Assembly (NCBI RefSeq): GCF_037038585.1
Contig: NC_092521.1
Span: forward strand, 111,688,605-111,752,604
DNA length: 64,000 bases
Direction: 5' to 3'
DNA from: Patagioenas fasciata
Taxonomy: Eukaryota; Chordata; Aves; Columbiformes; Columbidae
Made by a program: the position numbers and the translations under genes. Position 1 is the first letter of the stretch, and each line of letters opens with the position of its first letter. The notes under the pieces were generated by a model, which saw nothing but the letters and a program-made list of their open reading frames with translations, ran no database searches and was not told where the DNA came from. This document shows, in pieces, positions 11,275-21,761 of the stretch.

Positions 11275-14200
11275 GATGCCAAACCTAGGGACTGTTGGAA
11301 GACTTAAACGTGGGATCTGGGAAACATTTTAGGTCCTGTTCCCATCCCATGTCTGGGCTTTTTACATGTTCAGCCTCTGCTTGTGGCAGAGATGGGGCTT
11401 TTCCCAGGATGCCCAAAGCGGGATGTGGGGAATTCACCTGTGCACAGAGCAAGGGCCTGGAAGCTGGGGTGAAGGGGCCAGATGAAGCCATCTGAAAAAC
11501 TGCCGACTGCAGGGCATATCTTCTCAATACGCTTGTCTGACTTTTGGGGACATTCAGCCAGCTCATAAAGCCTTGATGGGGATTGTCCCGTGTGACACAT
11601 CTGGCTCTGGTTCTGATGAATGGTACCACTCCAGGTGTGCTTAGTCACTGGTTATTCTGCCATTCCCCACCTGACACAAGTACAACCTCCTTCTCAGATA
11701 TATGTGCTTTTACCCAAACCAGAAAAGTGGTAGGTATCACTTCAAGTCTGTTTTATCTACCACTTCAAAATGCAGTTAGCTAAAATGGCATACACCCGAC
11801 AGTGGAAAATTCTCAAATATTTATACCTTCTGATGGATTTGTGTAGAGAATAAGTGTAAAAGTGAGGTGTGTCCCCCTCTCCAAGTCTTTCCAATGTCTT
11901 TTCAGGTAAAAGACATCTGAAGGCTAGGAGTGGAGGAGAAGATGGGTTAACCTCAGTTTGTTTAATTTGGTAAAGATGTAATGTAAAAATAACAAACAGT
12001 ATTGCTTGTATTTCTGGCAGGGTGTTCTGAATTCCTGCTACAAAATACTTGTTAACTTTGCATATCTTCATAAGGAGGAGTCTCAGTTTTGCTACTCCCT
12101 TTGTGACTGTCATTTGTAATGTTACATTTCTGTACTGTCTAATGAAGTGTTTATGGAATCTCTTATTTGGGAAAGATCAGAAGCAGAATCATGACACTTC
12201 AATTGAAGTCTGTTTCCTCAAATATCAGGCTATAAAAGGAACAGATTTTCTTTAGGTAGGTAAGCAACATGGGAGAGCTGGGAGAGACATTAACCATGCC
12301 CATGCTGGAATGGGAACTGCTGCAGGGTGCCTGCTAAAGGCTTACCAGGCTCTATGGGTGCTCCCATGGCTTTTGGAGGCACCTGTAGCTCCACCAAAAC
12401 TCACTTGGTTCTGCAGAGTTGTCTGTATCTCATGAATAAGCCGAGTGATCCCTTCATTTAAGGGTGGGTGTGTTGTGCTGCTGAACTGTCTGCAAGGAAT
12501 GACAGTCCTGTCTTGCTGTTCACATTAATTTACCACACTGGGAGGTCTCTGGTTGCAACGGGTTATGTCACTGGTGTAATAAAACCCAGGAGGTGACTGG
12601 AACTGGAAGTGGGAACTGCTGATTTGAAGTTAAATGTTTGTTGCAGGGCTTCTGAAAGCTCTTGCAGGAGCTTGGCTGGATGGGCAACCACAGAACTATC
12701 TTGTGGGGTGGCAGAGACTCTGCTTGGGTGGCATCAAAAAATGTGCCTCTGCTCACCTTTCTTTTGTGGTGTCCTCCTGCTTTTTATATTTTCAGCACAG
12801 ATAAGGCTAAGGTAGGTTTAAGGCCATTCTATTTCAGCTTATCCATTATAGACAAATGAACTGACAAAATCACTACTTTTGAACTGTATTTTGCTGCATG
12901 ATTCTAAATATGTACAAATATTTTTGCATTTCTTCTGATTATCTTCTTATTTTTGTTATCTTCAAGAATATATTGGAAGAGAGAAGGAAGTCTCCGCACA
13001 ATTTCTTTTGTGATACACTCACTATTTATAATTTGACATTAATTCATTATGCCCTTTAACTGTATTTAAATTTTCAGAATTTTATACAATATAAAGCTTA
13101 GTATCTGTTTAAAGACTTATCGAAATCCAATTAACTACTGGCTTATTCTATTTTTCCTCTATTTTTAAGTTAACTGAAGGAAAGAATACTAAGCGAGAGG
13201 TGAATGGAGGGTAAGACAGCAGGGAAATAGGAACATAACAAATGGAGAGGACAGGAGTTGAGAAGATCTATGTGATGCTGTCAGGGTTAGCTCAAAGATT
13301 TCCTGTCCTTTTCCAGATGTTTATTGACAAGTGCGTGGCCCATTTTTCCAAGACCTTTGGACAGTTATACCACAATGCGTAGTTCCTCCAGGAGTGACAA
13401 TGCTGGTGAGGTCTGTACCCCACCAGCTTCCCAAGACTGGGCTTTTTTTGGGTCTCACTTCCATAACAACGATGTTGAATTACTGCTCTCTTGATCTCAA
13501 GAGTGGTTTTCTTCCTTATGTTTATCTCATTCTGATTTAGCACCCATCAAGCTTAAAAATAGATGGTTAGTTTTGAGTACAGCTCTGTTTGATAAGAAGT
13601 GCTTTCTGCCTGCAAGTTGTGTCAAGAACAACTGAACATGTGGATGTACACAGAGAATAAATTATACCAAGAGCTTCTGTCATTGCAGAATTTTATCAGG
13701 AGTGTTGCTGGAGACTGGAGTTACCTTAGATTTTGTTAAATTCTTTGTACTTCCTTGAAGTGTTTCTGCATTTAAATTACTCACCAAAAAGTAAAAAACA
13801 GCAATCAAAAGTCTAAGCCCATTATCTTGATCTGATAGATCCAGGTAGGATCTCCTCTATCTGTGTCGCTGGACAGAGTCAAGGTGTTATGCAAACCAGC
13901 AGGGCATGTCTGCTCTTTGCTTATCATCAACACGACATGAATCAACTCTGAAATGGAAGCTGCATAGCTTAGTGTAGTCCTGAGCCTGGGTTACTACACA
14001 TTGCTGGTAAAATACATCATTATTTCAGCCTTGGCTGCATGCTAAGTGCCTACATGGCTCCTATCCTCTCTGAGAGGCTGATCTTCGAGCACCAGGGATG
14101 CTTTGTGCATCAGTTCCTTGTACCCTGTGTTCAATTTAGGCATAATTCTGTCAGCCCATTACAGTCTGTGGGACGATGTCCTCTAGTTCTCGGTGTGAGT

Positions 14201-15344
14201 TGTTTCCTGCGGTTCTTGCCCCCCAGCATTTGCATGTTTCAGCTGCTGTTACTGAGGATGACTCTGTCAGCCCTGTCTGAATTGTGAGAATCCCTCAGGG
14301 TATGTGCCTTTGCCCAAAAGGTGCATGCATTTTCCTTAGGAACATTATTCTATTATTTTAGAAATCAAAGACATAGCATAAAAACATCAGTTTCTGAAAA
14401 AAATGCTGGCAGTCAGTTGTGCTGTTAACTCTACAAGACTGTTTTGTGAAAGTATCAATTCATGTAATTAATGGGGTGAATACTTAAATGTACTTGTTTT
14501 CTGTCTGTATTTCCATTGTAATGTCAGTGAAGCCATCAATAAATTTGTTTGCTGTAACAGAAAATATTATTCAGCCCTTTATGCCATCTATTATTTAGCA
14601 GCCATCATTAAAAAAATCCTGTAGTCATTAATAATCTTGAAAGGGCTTGTTATGCTGAAATGTATGGCATTAGAATACACATTACAGTTACCTTGAAGTC
14701 CCAGGCACCGATATCAATCACTCGGTATCCTGTCATTACTCAGCAGTGGCATAATTTTGTATGTTGACTTGTCACTCCTGCCAGAGAGTGGGTGCATGTG
14801 GAAAAATATTTTAATTGCATTTCCAGCATGTGGCAGGATTGAAATGATGACTGATCAGATGAAGGAAGGAGGATCCTTTGTCTGTGCTGCAATTAAAAGC
14901 AGCTTTTGTTTGTACTGTACATAAAAGAAAGCTTAATCTTGGAGAGACTCCAAGTATTCAAAGGGTTTTTGAATGACAGCATTTCTACGTCAGTCCCAGG
15001 AACACTCAAAGAAAAGCAAATTAATAAAATATGTTGTTTAGGCAAGTTTCACTGAAGTCTGAACCCAGCCCTTCAAGACTCTTTACGGGATAGTAGCTGC
15101 ACCCTAATACTTAGGCCTTGTTTTTGTGCTGTTGGCACTATGAATGATGAACCCCAGTGCTACAAACACACAAACATGACCATAGTTTTGCTCACCTGTA
15201 AGACGTGGCGTTTGCTGTGTGCTGGGGCATTGCCATTCTCTCTTGTTGGCACTGGTGCTGTGCATTCACACATGCCAGTTCTAGTGTCTGTGCTACCTTG
15301 CTAATAAACTTTTGCCCCTTTCAACAAAAGTTAAAGCCACAGAA
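11275..15344. other. Non-coding DNA, including an AT-rich block that may be conserved
   Basis: About 4 kb with no nameable gene. The patch at 11285-11650 is GC-richer and open on both strands without a family signature. The stretch at about 14520-14960 has many ATTA/TAAT cores (ctattatttagcagccatc, agtcattaataatc) and no repeat features, a texture often seen in conserved regulatory DNA; this is a guess. The rest is unremarkable. Confidence 0.4.
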
Positions 15345-15388
15345 AATAGTTTTTCACAAAAAACCAAAACCAACCAACCAAAAAATGA
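15345..15388. repeat. A/C-rich low-complexity tract
   Basis: A simple A- and CCAA-rich run (contains aaaccaaaaccaaccaacca) that abuts the 5' end of the CR1 fragment. Similar short AACC-rich tracts occur near 49080 and 50340. Confidence 0.6.
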
Positions 15389-15546
15389 CCAGGGAGGTTA
15401 TGGAGTCTCCTGCTCTGGATACATTCAAAACCTGCCTGGATGCATTCCTGTGCAAACTGGTCTAGGTGTTCCTGCTCTGCTGGGGGAATTGGACTAGATG
15501 ATCTTTTGAGGTCCCTTCCAGTCCCTGATATTCTGTGATTCTGTGA
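15389..15546 (+). mobile_element. CR1 LINE, short 3' end
   Basis: A 158-bp 5'-truncated CR1 tail. The frame encodes a short piece of the ORF2 C-terminus (VMESPALDTFKTCLDAFLC) followed by the CR1 3' UTR signature: ggactagatgatcttttgag, gtcccttccagtccctga, then the octamer-type end attctgtgattctgtga. The closely matching 3' end places it near the subfamily of the copies at 0.4, 58.5 and 61.6 kb, though with more substitutions. Confidence 0.92.
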
Positions 15547-15861
15547 ATCGCCCAAATAAACCTCCCTTTGTTTAGCTGGGGAAACCAGTGCTGTGGCAGA
15601 ACAAGGGATGGGTGCTTATCCAAATGGAATTTCAATGCTCTCACCTAAACAGTAGTGTGGCCAAAGGTTGAGCAGAGTTAGGCTTTGCTATGGAATTTAA
15701 AACAAATACTGAACTCTTCCTTATCTGTGTAAATAAAAGGAGTGGGACTGCTGTTTGGTGAAAAGGACATTGCAGAAAATTTGGGTTTGGTCCCTGAGTT
15801 ATGTTAAGACCTCACATTTCACGAGGCTTATGGTGGTGTAGGTGAACACTATACTTTATTT
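15547..15861. other. Short non-coding spacer, nothing recognised
   Basis: AT-rich spacer between the CR1 tail and the candidate terminal exon. On the minus strand it begins with an AATAAA (15860-15855) directly downstream of the candidate stop codon. Confidence 0.5.
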
Positions 15862-16225
15862 TCACAGAGTCATAGAACGTTTTGCTTTGCAGCAGGCCGT
15901 TACTCTGGCGAGCCAAATGGTCGTACGTGTGTGTGAAGTGCTGGTTGTTTCAGAGTGCTCATAAATGGTGGTGCCTGAGGCAGACAAGATGTCCTGACCT
16001 AGCCCATGCACAGTAAGTGTTTTCTTTCCCTCTGCATTAGAGGAGCCAGGGAGAAGCACAGCTGGAAAGGACTTTGTTGTCTGGTCCACAGGTTTCTCCT
16101 TGTCCATGGTTGTGATGCCCTCTGGGAAGGATGGCCGGGAGAGGTCCATGGGCTTCAGGAACTGTCCGTGTAGGTTGAACACGGGCCGTGGGTCAGAGCA
16201 TGAAGGGCAGAGTAAAAAGGCGGGA
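15862..16225 (-). other. Candidate 3'-terminal exon, about 120 codons (weak)
   Basis: Read on the minus strand, a good acceptor (cattttctaccttctttcccag, AG at 16227-16226) is followed by 364 nt with a single open frame ending in TGA at 15864-15862. An AATAAA poly(A) signal begins two bases beyond the stop (15860-15855). The peptide contains CPSCSDPRPVFNLHGQFLKP near its start, a Ser/Thr-rich middle and a basic end (TACCKAKRSMTL). I do not recognise it. It starts with one base of a split codon, a phase that fits the candidate exon at 36682-36915, but that is a one-in-three coincidence. The last 25 bases (cacagagtcatagaacg on plus) resemble an antisense CR1 tail, so the stop and poly(A) signal may be repeat-derived. 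A chance frame or pseudogene remains possible. Confidence 0.28.
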
Positions 16226-19200
16226 CTGGGAAAGAAGGTAGAAAATGGGAAGCGATCACTACCAGGGAGATAACAAAATGAATTTAATTTGCTCAGTTTG
16301 AACTCAATACACTTGGTTTGCAGACTGGTTGTTTTCCATACCAGAATACTTGGAGAATTGAAATTCTGACTCTGTTTTTGGAAAGCTGAAATTCCAATTT
16401 TGACGACAGGTTTATGATCAGGCTGCTGTGTTAGGGCAGAATTCTGTGATCGGGTAATTTATAGTGTACAATATATCTGCCTTTGAAAAAGGGGTAAAAA
16501 TAGTCTACAGAAATAAATACTTATTTGTTTTTGGAAATGTACAGGTTTTAGAATGACTTTTGAAAGAAATAATAGTTGAAGACGCAGAGGTAAACAGCAG
16601 AAAGGGATCGAATTCAGTATGCGTTTGCCAGTGGTGCACTAGATCAACTTAATGACAATTTCCTTGACTGCATAACTGATATGTTAGAAAAATGAGGAAT
16701 GGAAGTTTTAATCCAGTTAGACTTTGTGAAATCATGACGTTGTGTGAGAAATTATTTTTTAACCTGGAGGAGATGGAGATCAAAATTAGAAAAGGAAGGT
16801 GGCTGATGGAGAGGCAACATGATGTGAGGAAGGGTGAGTGACAGGGGGTTTCTACAGGAGTTCCTCGTGATCTGGGGGCTGATATTATTAGTGAATTTGG
16901 CAGATAGAACGGGAAGGAAAAAAAACATTCAGGAAGGAGTGTAGGACAATATGAGAAAAACACTGAGTGACTGAGGGATGGAGTAAGTACATTGGGATCA
17001 AATTGAGCCATGTAAGTGCAAAGTGGGATGTCTGTGTTTTAATAACTAGAAGATATTTCTTAATTTTATAATGGTGGCAGTGACAGAAGATGAGAAAGTC
17101 GTAGGCCTACTGTTCATTCATGTGAAATGAGTATTAGTGGAAAAGGGCAGCTGACATCTTAGGAAATGTTAGAGAAGACATTTTTAGAGGCAAGATTTTG
17201 AAGAAGCCATTGCTCAAATCCCAGTGTAGAGTATTGTACCATTCATACTCAAGAAATTTTGAACAAAGGCAGAGAAGAACAGATAGTTTGAGTGGGAATT
17301 AGCATGAATGTAATTGCTGCCACTAAATACATCAGAGAAGCAAATGCAAGAGAAGGAAAAGAGCCATTTGAGGTTATGAACAGTGTTGCTGAAATAAAGG
17401 GGCTTCCCTGGCCCAGATAAAGTTTTGGCTGGGGAAGGGTTGGTGTTAACCATCACAGCAAAGAGGTTCAGAAAATGATTTCTTAGAAGGTAATGGAGGA
17501 CCAGATACACACCAGTTTTCAGCTGGGCTTGACAGGTTTGAGAGAGACAATCTGGTATCGCTTTTGATATTTGAGAAATGATATGATTGCTTGTGCCAGT
17601 GGCTGGCTGTTTGCAGCTCAGTGATTTCTTTCTGTTCTATGTCTACACTGATGTATCTGATTTAGAAAGTGGTTAGAAGTGGGAAAACACTCTCACATAC
17701 ACTGCTACTTCACCGCTGTAAAAATATTTTCACAACCTAATGATGATTTCACAATTCCCTGTGGGGGGATGAAGTGGAGACAGAGTGGTTTTGTGTAATG
17801 TCATCTCCTCTTACTTGGAATACAATAGTAATGACTAATGAGAAGGAGAATGTGTTTGACTTTCTTCATTATTGCCACAATATGTTCAGTGATGGGCCAC
17901 AGACAAATGGTTACACCTGCTGGAACCTGCGTGGGCAGCGATTGTTTCAAAATCATCTGTCTTATCCATTTATGGTGTCGAGTATATTGTATGGGGTTTT
18001 GCCCTTCGAAATGGATGCTATCGCTTCCAGCACACTTTCTCACCCTTAGGGAGAAGTGCCACTCTCAGTTTAATCTTAATGTTTTTTGTACAAGAGCATT
18101 ATGCTACGAAATCCTAACTCTTTGCTAAAGTGGCTATAATCTTGCAATTTAAAACTTCAGAAGACAATGAAATAGGGCTATTTCAATAAACTTCATAATC
18201 TCTGAGGCATCACAGTGAGAAATTAATGACTCATTTGAGAGAACTTCAACAGAAGAGCACATCATTGCTAAACAGTTTCTCGTTAAGTACCATTTGAATT
18301 GATGCTGTGACTTCACCTAGCCAAAGTTTCTGTTCCCATGAGAAAACTCATGTGTTTTACTTGGTTCTGTGTTTAAGCATCTATCTGTACAGCCAGATTA
18401 CAAATACTCTGACATGCTTAACAGATAACTGTTTATTCATTGACCGTAGCTGTGTTTACATAATCATGTTACAGGTACAGGGGAGTTAAGCCTATGTATC
18501 AAGAAGAGAATGTATCCCTTACTGCATCATATTAAAAATACAATGAATAAGAGCAGATTGTGTTCTCTCTATAGGTCTTTTTCTAATGCACCTTCTTGGC
18601 TGGAAATTGGCTTTACTTGGTAACATGTTCCCTTTGAGTTTCGTGTTGCTGATAAGTTTAAAGATGGAGCATAGAACCAAGGGTGTTCTTGCAGAAATGT
18701 TGCTATCTCTCTGAGGGTAGAGATTGTGATTTCACATTGGCTGGCAAAATAGATAGCAGTCACTTGAGGCATTATATTTGCTTTCAAAAATACTTTGACT
18801 AGGGAACATTAAAACCTAGTTTTTCAGAATTGAAATACTTCTATACAGTAATCCCTGTGTAATCTCTCTATCTCGAAGCCACAGGATTGCTCTAAGAGCA
18901 GGCAGCTTTGTCCTTACAGTGAAATGGAAGAATTTAGGTTTTCTCTTAAAACCCCATACAATTTACAGGAGAATTGCGTGTGCAGCATCCCTCCTGGTGC
19001 TCTCATTAGTTTTTTATTGTGATGTGAGATTGTTTGATTGAATAGTCATTTTTTATTGGAGTTGCCAAGTTCCTTGCAGTTTCCTGGGTGGTTATTAGAG
19101 CTCTCTGACAAACTGACTTTTATGATTCAATGGATGGACCAAAGGAAAGAAGAGGAAGGTAAAATGCATTCACCTGAAAGAAAAAGGTTTTGTTTGTTTT

Positions 19201-19267
19201 GTTTCCTCAAAAAACATTTTTCTTGCAATTAACAATTTCATTCTGAGAAAGTTGAAAGGAAACTTTT
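16226..19267. other. Non-coding DNA with purine-skewed stretches
   Basis: The plus strand is purine-rich through much of 16640-17480, which makes long pyrimidine-rich frames on the minus strand (for example 16649-17011) that read as S/P/F/L filler. The block at about 17860-18260 is more balanced and could be conserved regulatory DNA, but it has no decisive signature. No gene, RNA or nameable transposon was seen. Confidence 0.4.
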
Positions 19268-19300
19268 CCCCCCATTATTTTCCCATCCCCCATACCCCCC
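19268..19300 (-). other. G-quadruplex-like motif on the minus strand
   Basis: The plus strand has C-runs of 6, 3, 5 and 6 within 33 bases. On the minus strand this gives four G-runs of 6, 5, 3 and 6 with loops of 3, 2 and 8 bases. Only the last loop exceeds the usual 7-base limit, so folding is plausible. No gene start or repeat boundary is known beside it. Confidence 0.5.
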
Positions 19301-21729
19301 TTTTTTACTGCACATATAATTTGACAAAAATCTATGGAAGATCAAGAAGAATAAGCTCATGATGATGAAGAAAAAGGCCATTGGACAGCAGAGGATTGAG
19401 CATCTGTCATGTAAGAAAAGAAGAGAGTTTGACTTTAAGTGTAAAGAATAAAGATTGAAGCAAGATGCAGTCAAAGGCTCTCAGAGACATAAAACCGAGA
19501 GAGAGAGAGTAAAAGACTTAGGCTAAATGGGAACTGGCTTAATCACAAATAAGAACAAGAAAACTATGAAATTATTTAGGCTGGAATTTAGAGAATGGTT
19601 TTTAACTCTCAAGAGAATGCATGTCAGAAGCAGCTTTTCTGATTGAAGCAATAGAAACAGAATTAAAAAATAAGGTAAATTTTAAAATTAACTCGATAGA
19701 TTTCTATGCAGGATTATGGGATGAAGTAGCCTATGATGGCAGAGGAGTAAGCTGTATGACTGCACGTTTCTTGTTAGTCCCATCTTCATATAAACAATTT
19801 TGATTTGAATGACCATTTTGGAAAAAGAATCTATCTGAAAATTTCCCCTAGTCCTAGTGGTGACTGTCACAGGTGAAGTAGTGTGGAGTGAGTAGGTAAG
19901 TCAGTGACAAAGTTGTCCATGAGGTTGGGATGTGAAGATCAGAAAACTTAACCACATGGTGTAACATAAGGAATCTGAGGAGTTTAAATCTTCGGGTTAA
20001 ATATTACAGATGGCACTTGGCACACTTGTTTATGGGATGCTGAAGAGAAATTGGGATACTGGAATTTAGTATCTGAGCAGGTAAAAGAATGAGAGTGGGT
20101 AGAAACTGCCTTCCTCATGGCTGAAGGTGGTTGATTAGTGGGGAAGGACGAGACTGCATTACTGCATTGTGATGGTTAATAATTTGTTGATAAGGCTGTA
20201 TGGTGGGACTAGATGACAGTTCTAGGCAGGTCTTGGAAATGGCAAGTCATTTAACCTTCAAAGCAAAATAATGTAGTCAGAGAGCCAAATGGAGGAGTGG
20301 GCAAACTTTTTGGTTTGTTCTGTTGTGGTTTTCAGTGTCAAAGAGGCTGAAGTACATTTGTATTGAGAATGTTCAGGAAGGGGAGGGGAAGGGAATGGAG
20401 AAAAAAAGAGTGGGTTTGCAGGAGACCAAGAGATTGAATGTGAGGAACTGGGCAAGAGGAGAAGCCAGAGGAGGTAGTAGAGGTCAACTGTCAGCTTTTG
20501 TGACAGGGGATAAAGATGGGAAAGCTGGTAGAGGGAGATGGATCCCAGGGAAGGGATGGATCATTTGATCTTATTCTTTCTGAGGAAAGCACTGAAATCA
20601 GTGGAAATTATACTGGAACAAGAGGAGAAGAGGACTTGAAGAGAGAGGTAGTGCAAAGAGTAGCTGAGATTGTAGGCCTGGAGTTCAATTACACTGGAGA
20701 AGTGGAGTTATTTACAGTGGAAGATGGGAGGCTGGAAGTAGCAGTTGGCCAGCATTCGCTGGAAGTTGTTCTGCTCTGGAACTTCCATGGGGGATGCTGG
20801 GTATATCCAAGACGTGAGATGGAGGACATGGATGTGTGGGGAATAAGTAAGGACTAGGGACTGGTGAGACAGGCACTGCAAAAGGATAGAGATGTCCTGT
20901 CTTGTGTGAAGAGACTGCAGAGCTTCGTTATCTAGGTTATAATAATTCTGGATGGTTGTATCCTGGTGACATTATGTTGTGAATTGTTGAGTGTTTTTAT
21001 TGCCAGCTACCATGAGAAAGAATAGCTGAATTTCACCTTGTATGTTGTTTAGTAACAATTAATCTTGTACTTGAGGTATCTTGTCTAAAATTTTCATTTC
21101 ATGAGTGGCACTCCCTTTTGAAGCGTGAAAGGGAATCATAAACCCTCTGATCATTCCCCGGCCTATAAAATGCAAGTGAAACTTTGTGATCTCTTCAGTA
21201 CATTGATTTGATCTCATCTGTGGACCCATTCACACTTGACTTGCCAAAGAGATTCTTTTGCTTTCTCAAAGGAATATTTTTAACCTTATTTTCTGCAACG
21301 CCTTTGCATGCACTCTTTTTGCAAAGTGACTTTTACTCTCCAAAGGAGATGTTCTGTTGCCAGTTGTTTATGAGTTTCTTTTTCTATTTTTAAGAAAGAA
21401 ACAAAAAAGGAGAGATTTTTAGTCCTCATAGATGTATAAAACTTGATTATTATTAAAACTTGATCTCAGGACCCAAAAGGCAATCGACATGAATTACACA
21501 TATTATTTTCCATTTTTTAATCTCCTGAATGAATTTTGGTCATGCCTATATTTTTTGGTGGGAAGGAGCTGAATGTTCCTTATTTTCAAATACTTTGGGT
21601 AATCAATACTTGAATCAGTTCAGAAAGTACCATCTGTGCATGTAGAGCAGCTATGCAAGTAAATGTTATCTTCACATGTTGTGAGACCACGACTAAAACA
21701 GTACGCTTATACACAATAAAGAGATTTAT
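19301..21729. other. Purine-rich non-coding DNA
   Basis: The plus strand is strongly purine-rich (gaggaag- and gggaag-type strings), most clearly at 20370-20870. The 113-codon frame at 20516-20857 is Glu/Gly/Val-rich because of that bias and has no recognised domain. A weak CR1-tail-like string (tgggactagatgacagttct) lies near 20205-20224, too diverged to call. Nothing else recognised. Confidence 0.4.
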
Positions 21730-21761
21730 CCTGACAAGAAATCCAAAAATTTCTTGTCAGG
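21730..21761. repeat. Perfect 13-bp inverted repeat
   Basis: cctgacaagaaat (21730-21742) and its exact reverse complement atttcttgtcagg (21749-21761) are separated by a 6-base loop. It is too short for a miRNA precursor. It could be a chance palindrome or a protein-binding site. Confidence 0.6.

Noticed and set aside
16649..17011. 120-codon minus-strand frame rich in Ser, Pro, Phe and Leu
   Set aside because: Caused by the purine-skewed plus strand; no motif or splice context.
20194..20240. CR1-tail-like string
   Set aside because: Only about 20 bases resemble CR1 and the aggtcccttcc core is missing.
20516..20857. 113-codon plus-strand frame rich in Glu and Gly
   Set aside because: Caused by polypurine composition; no recognised domain.
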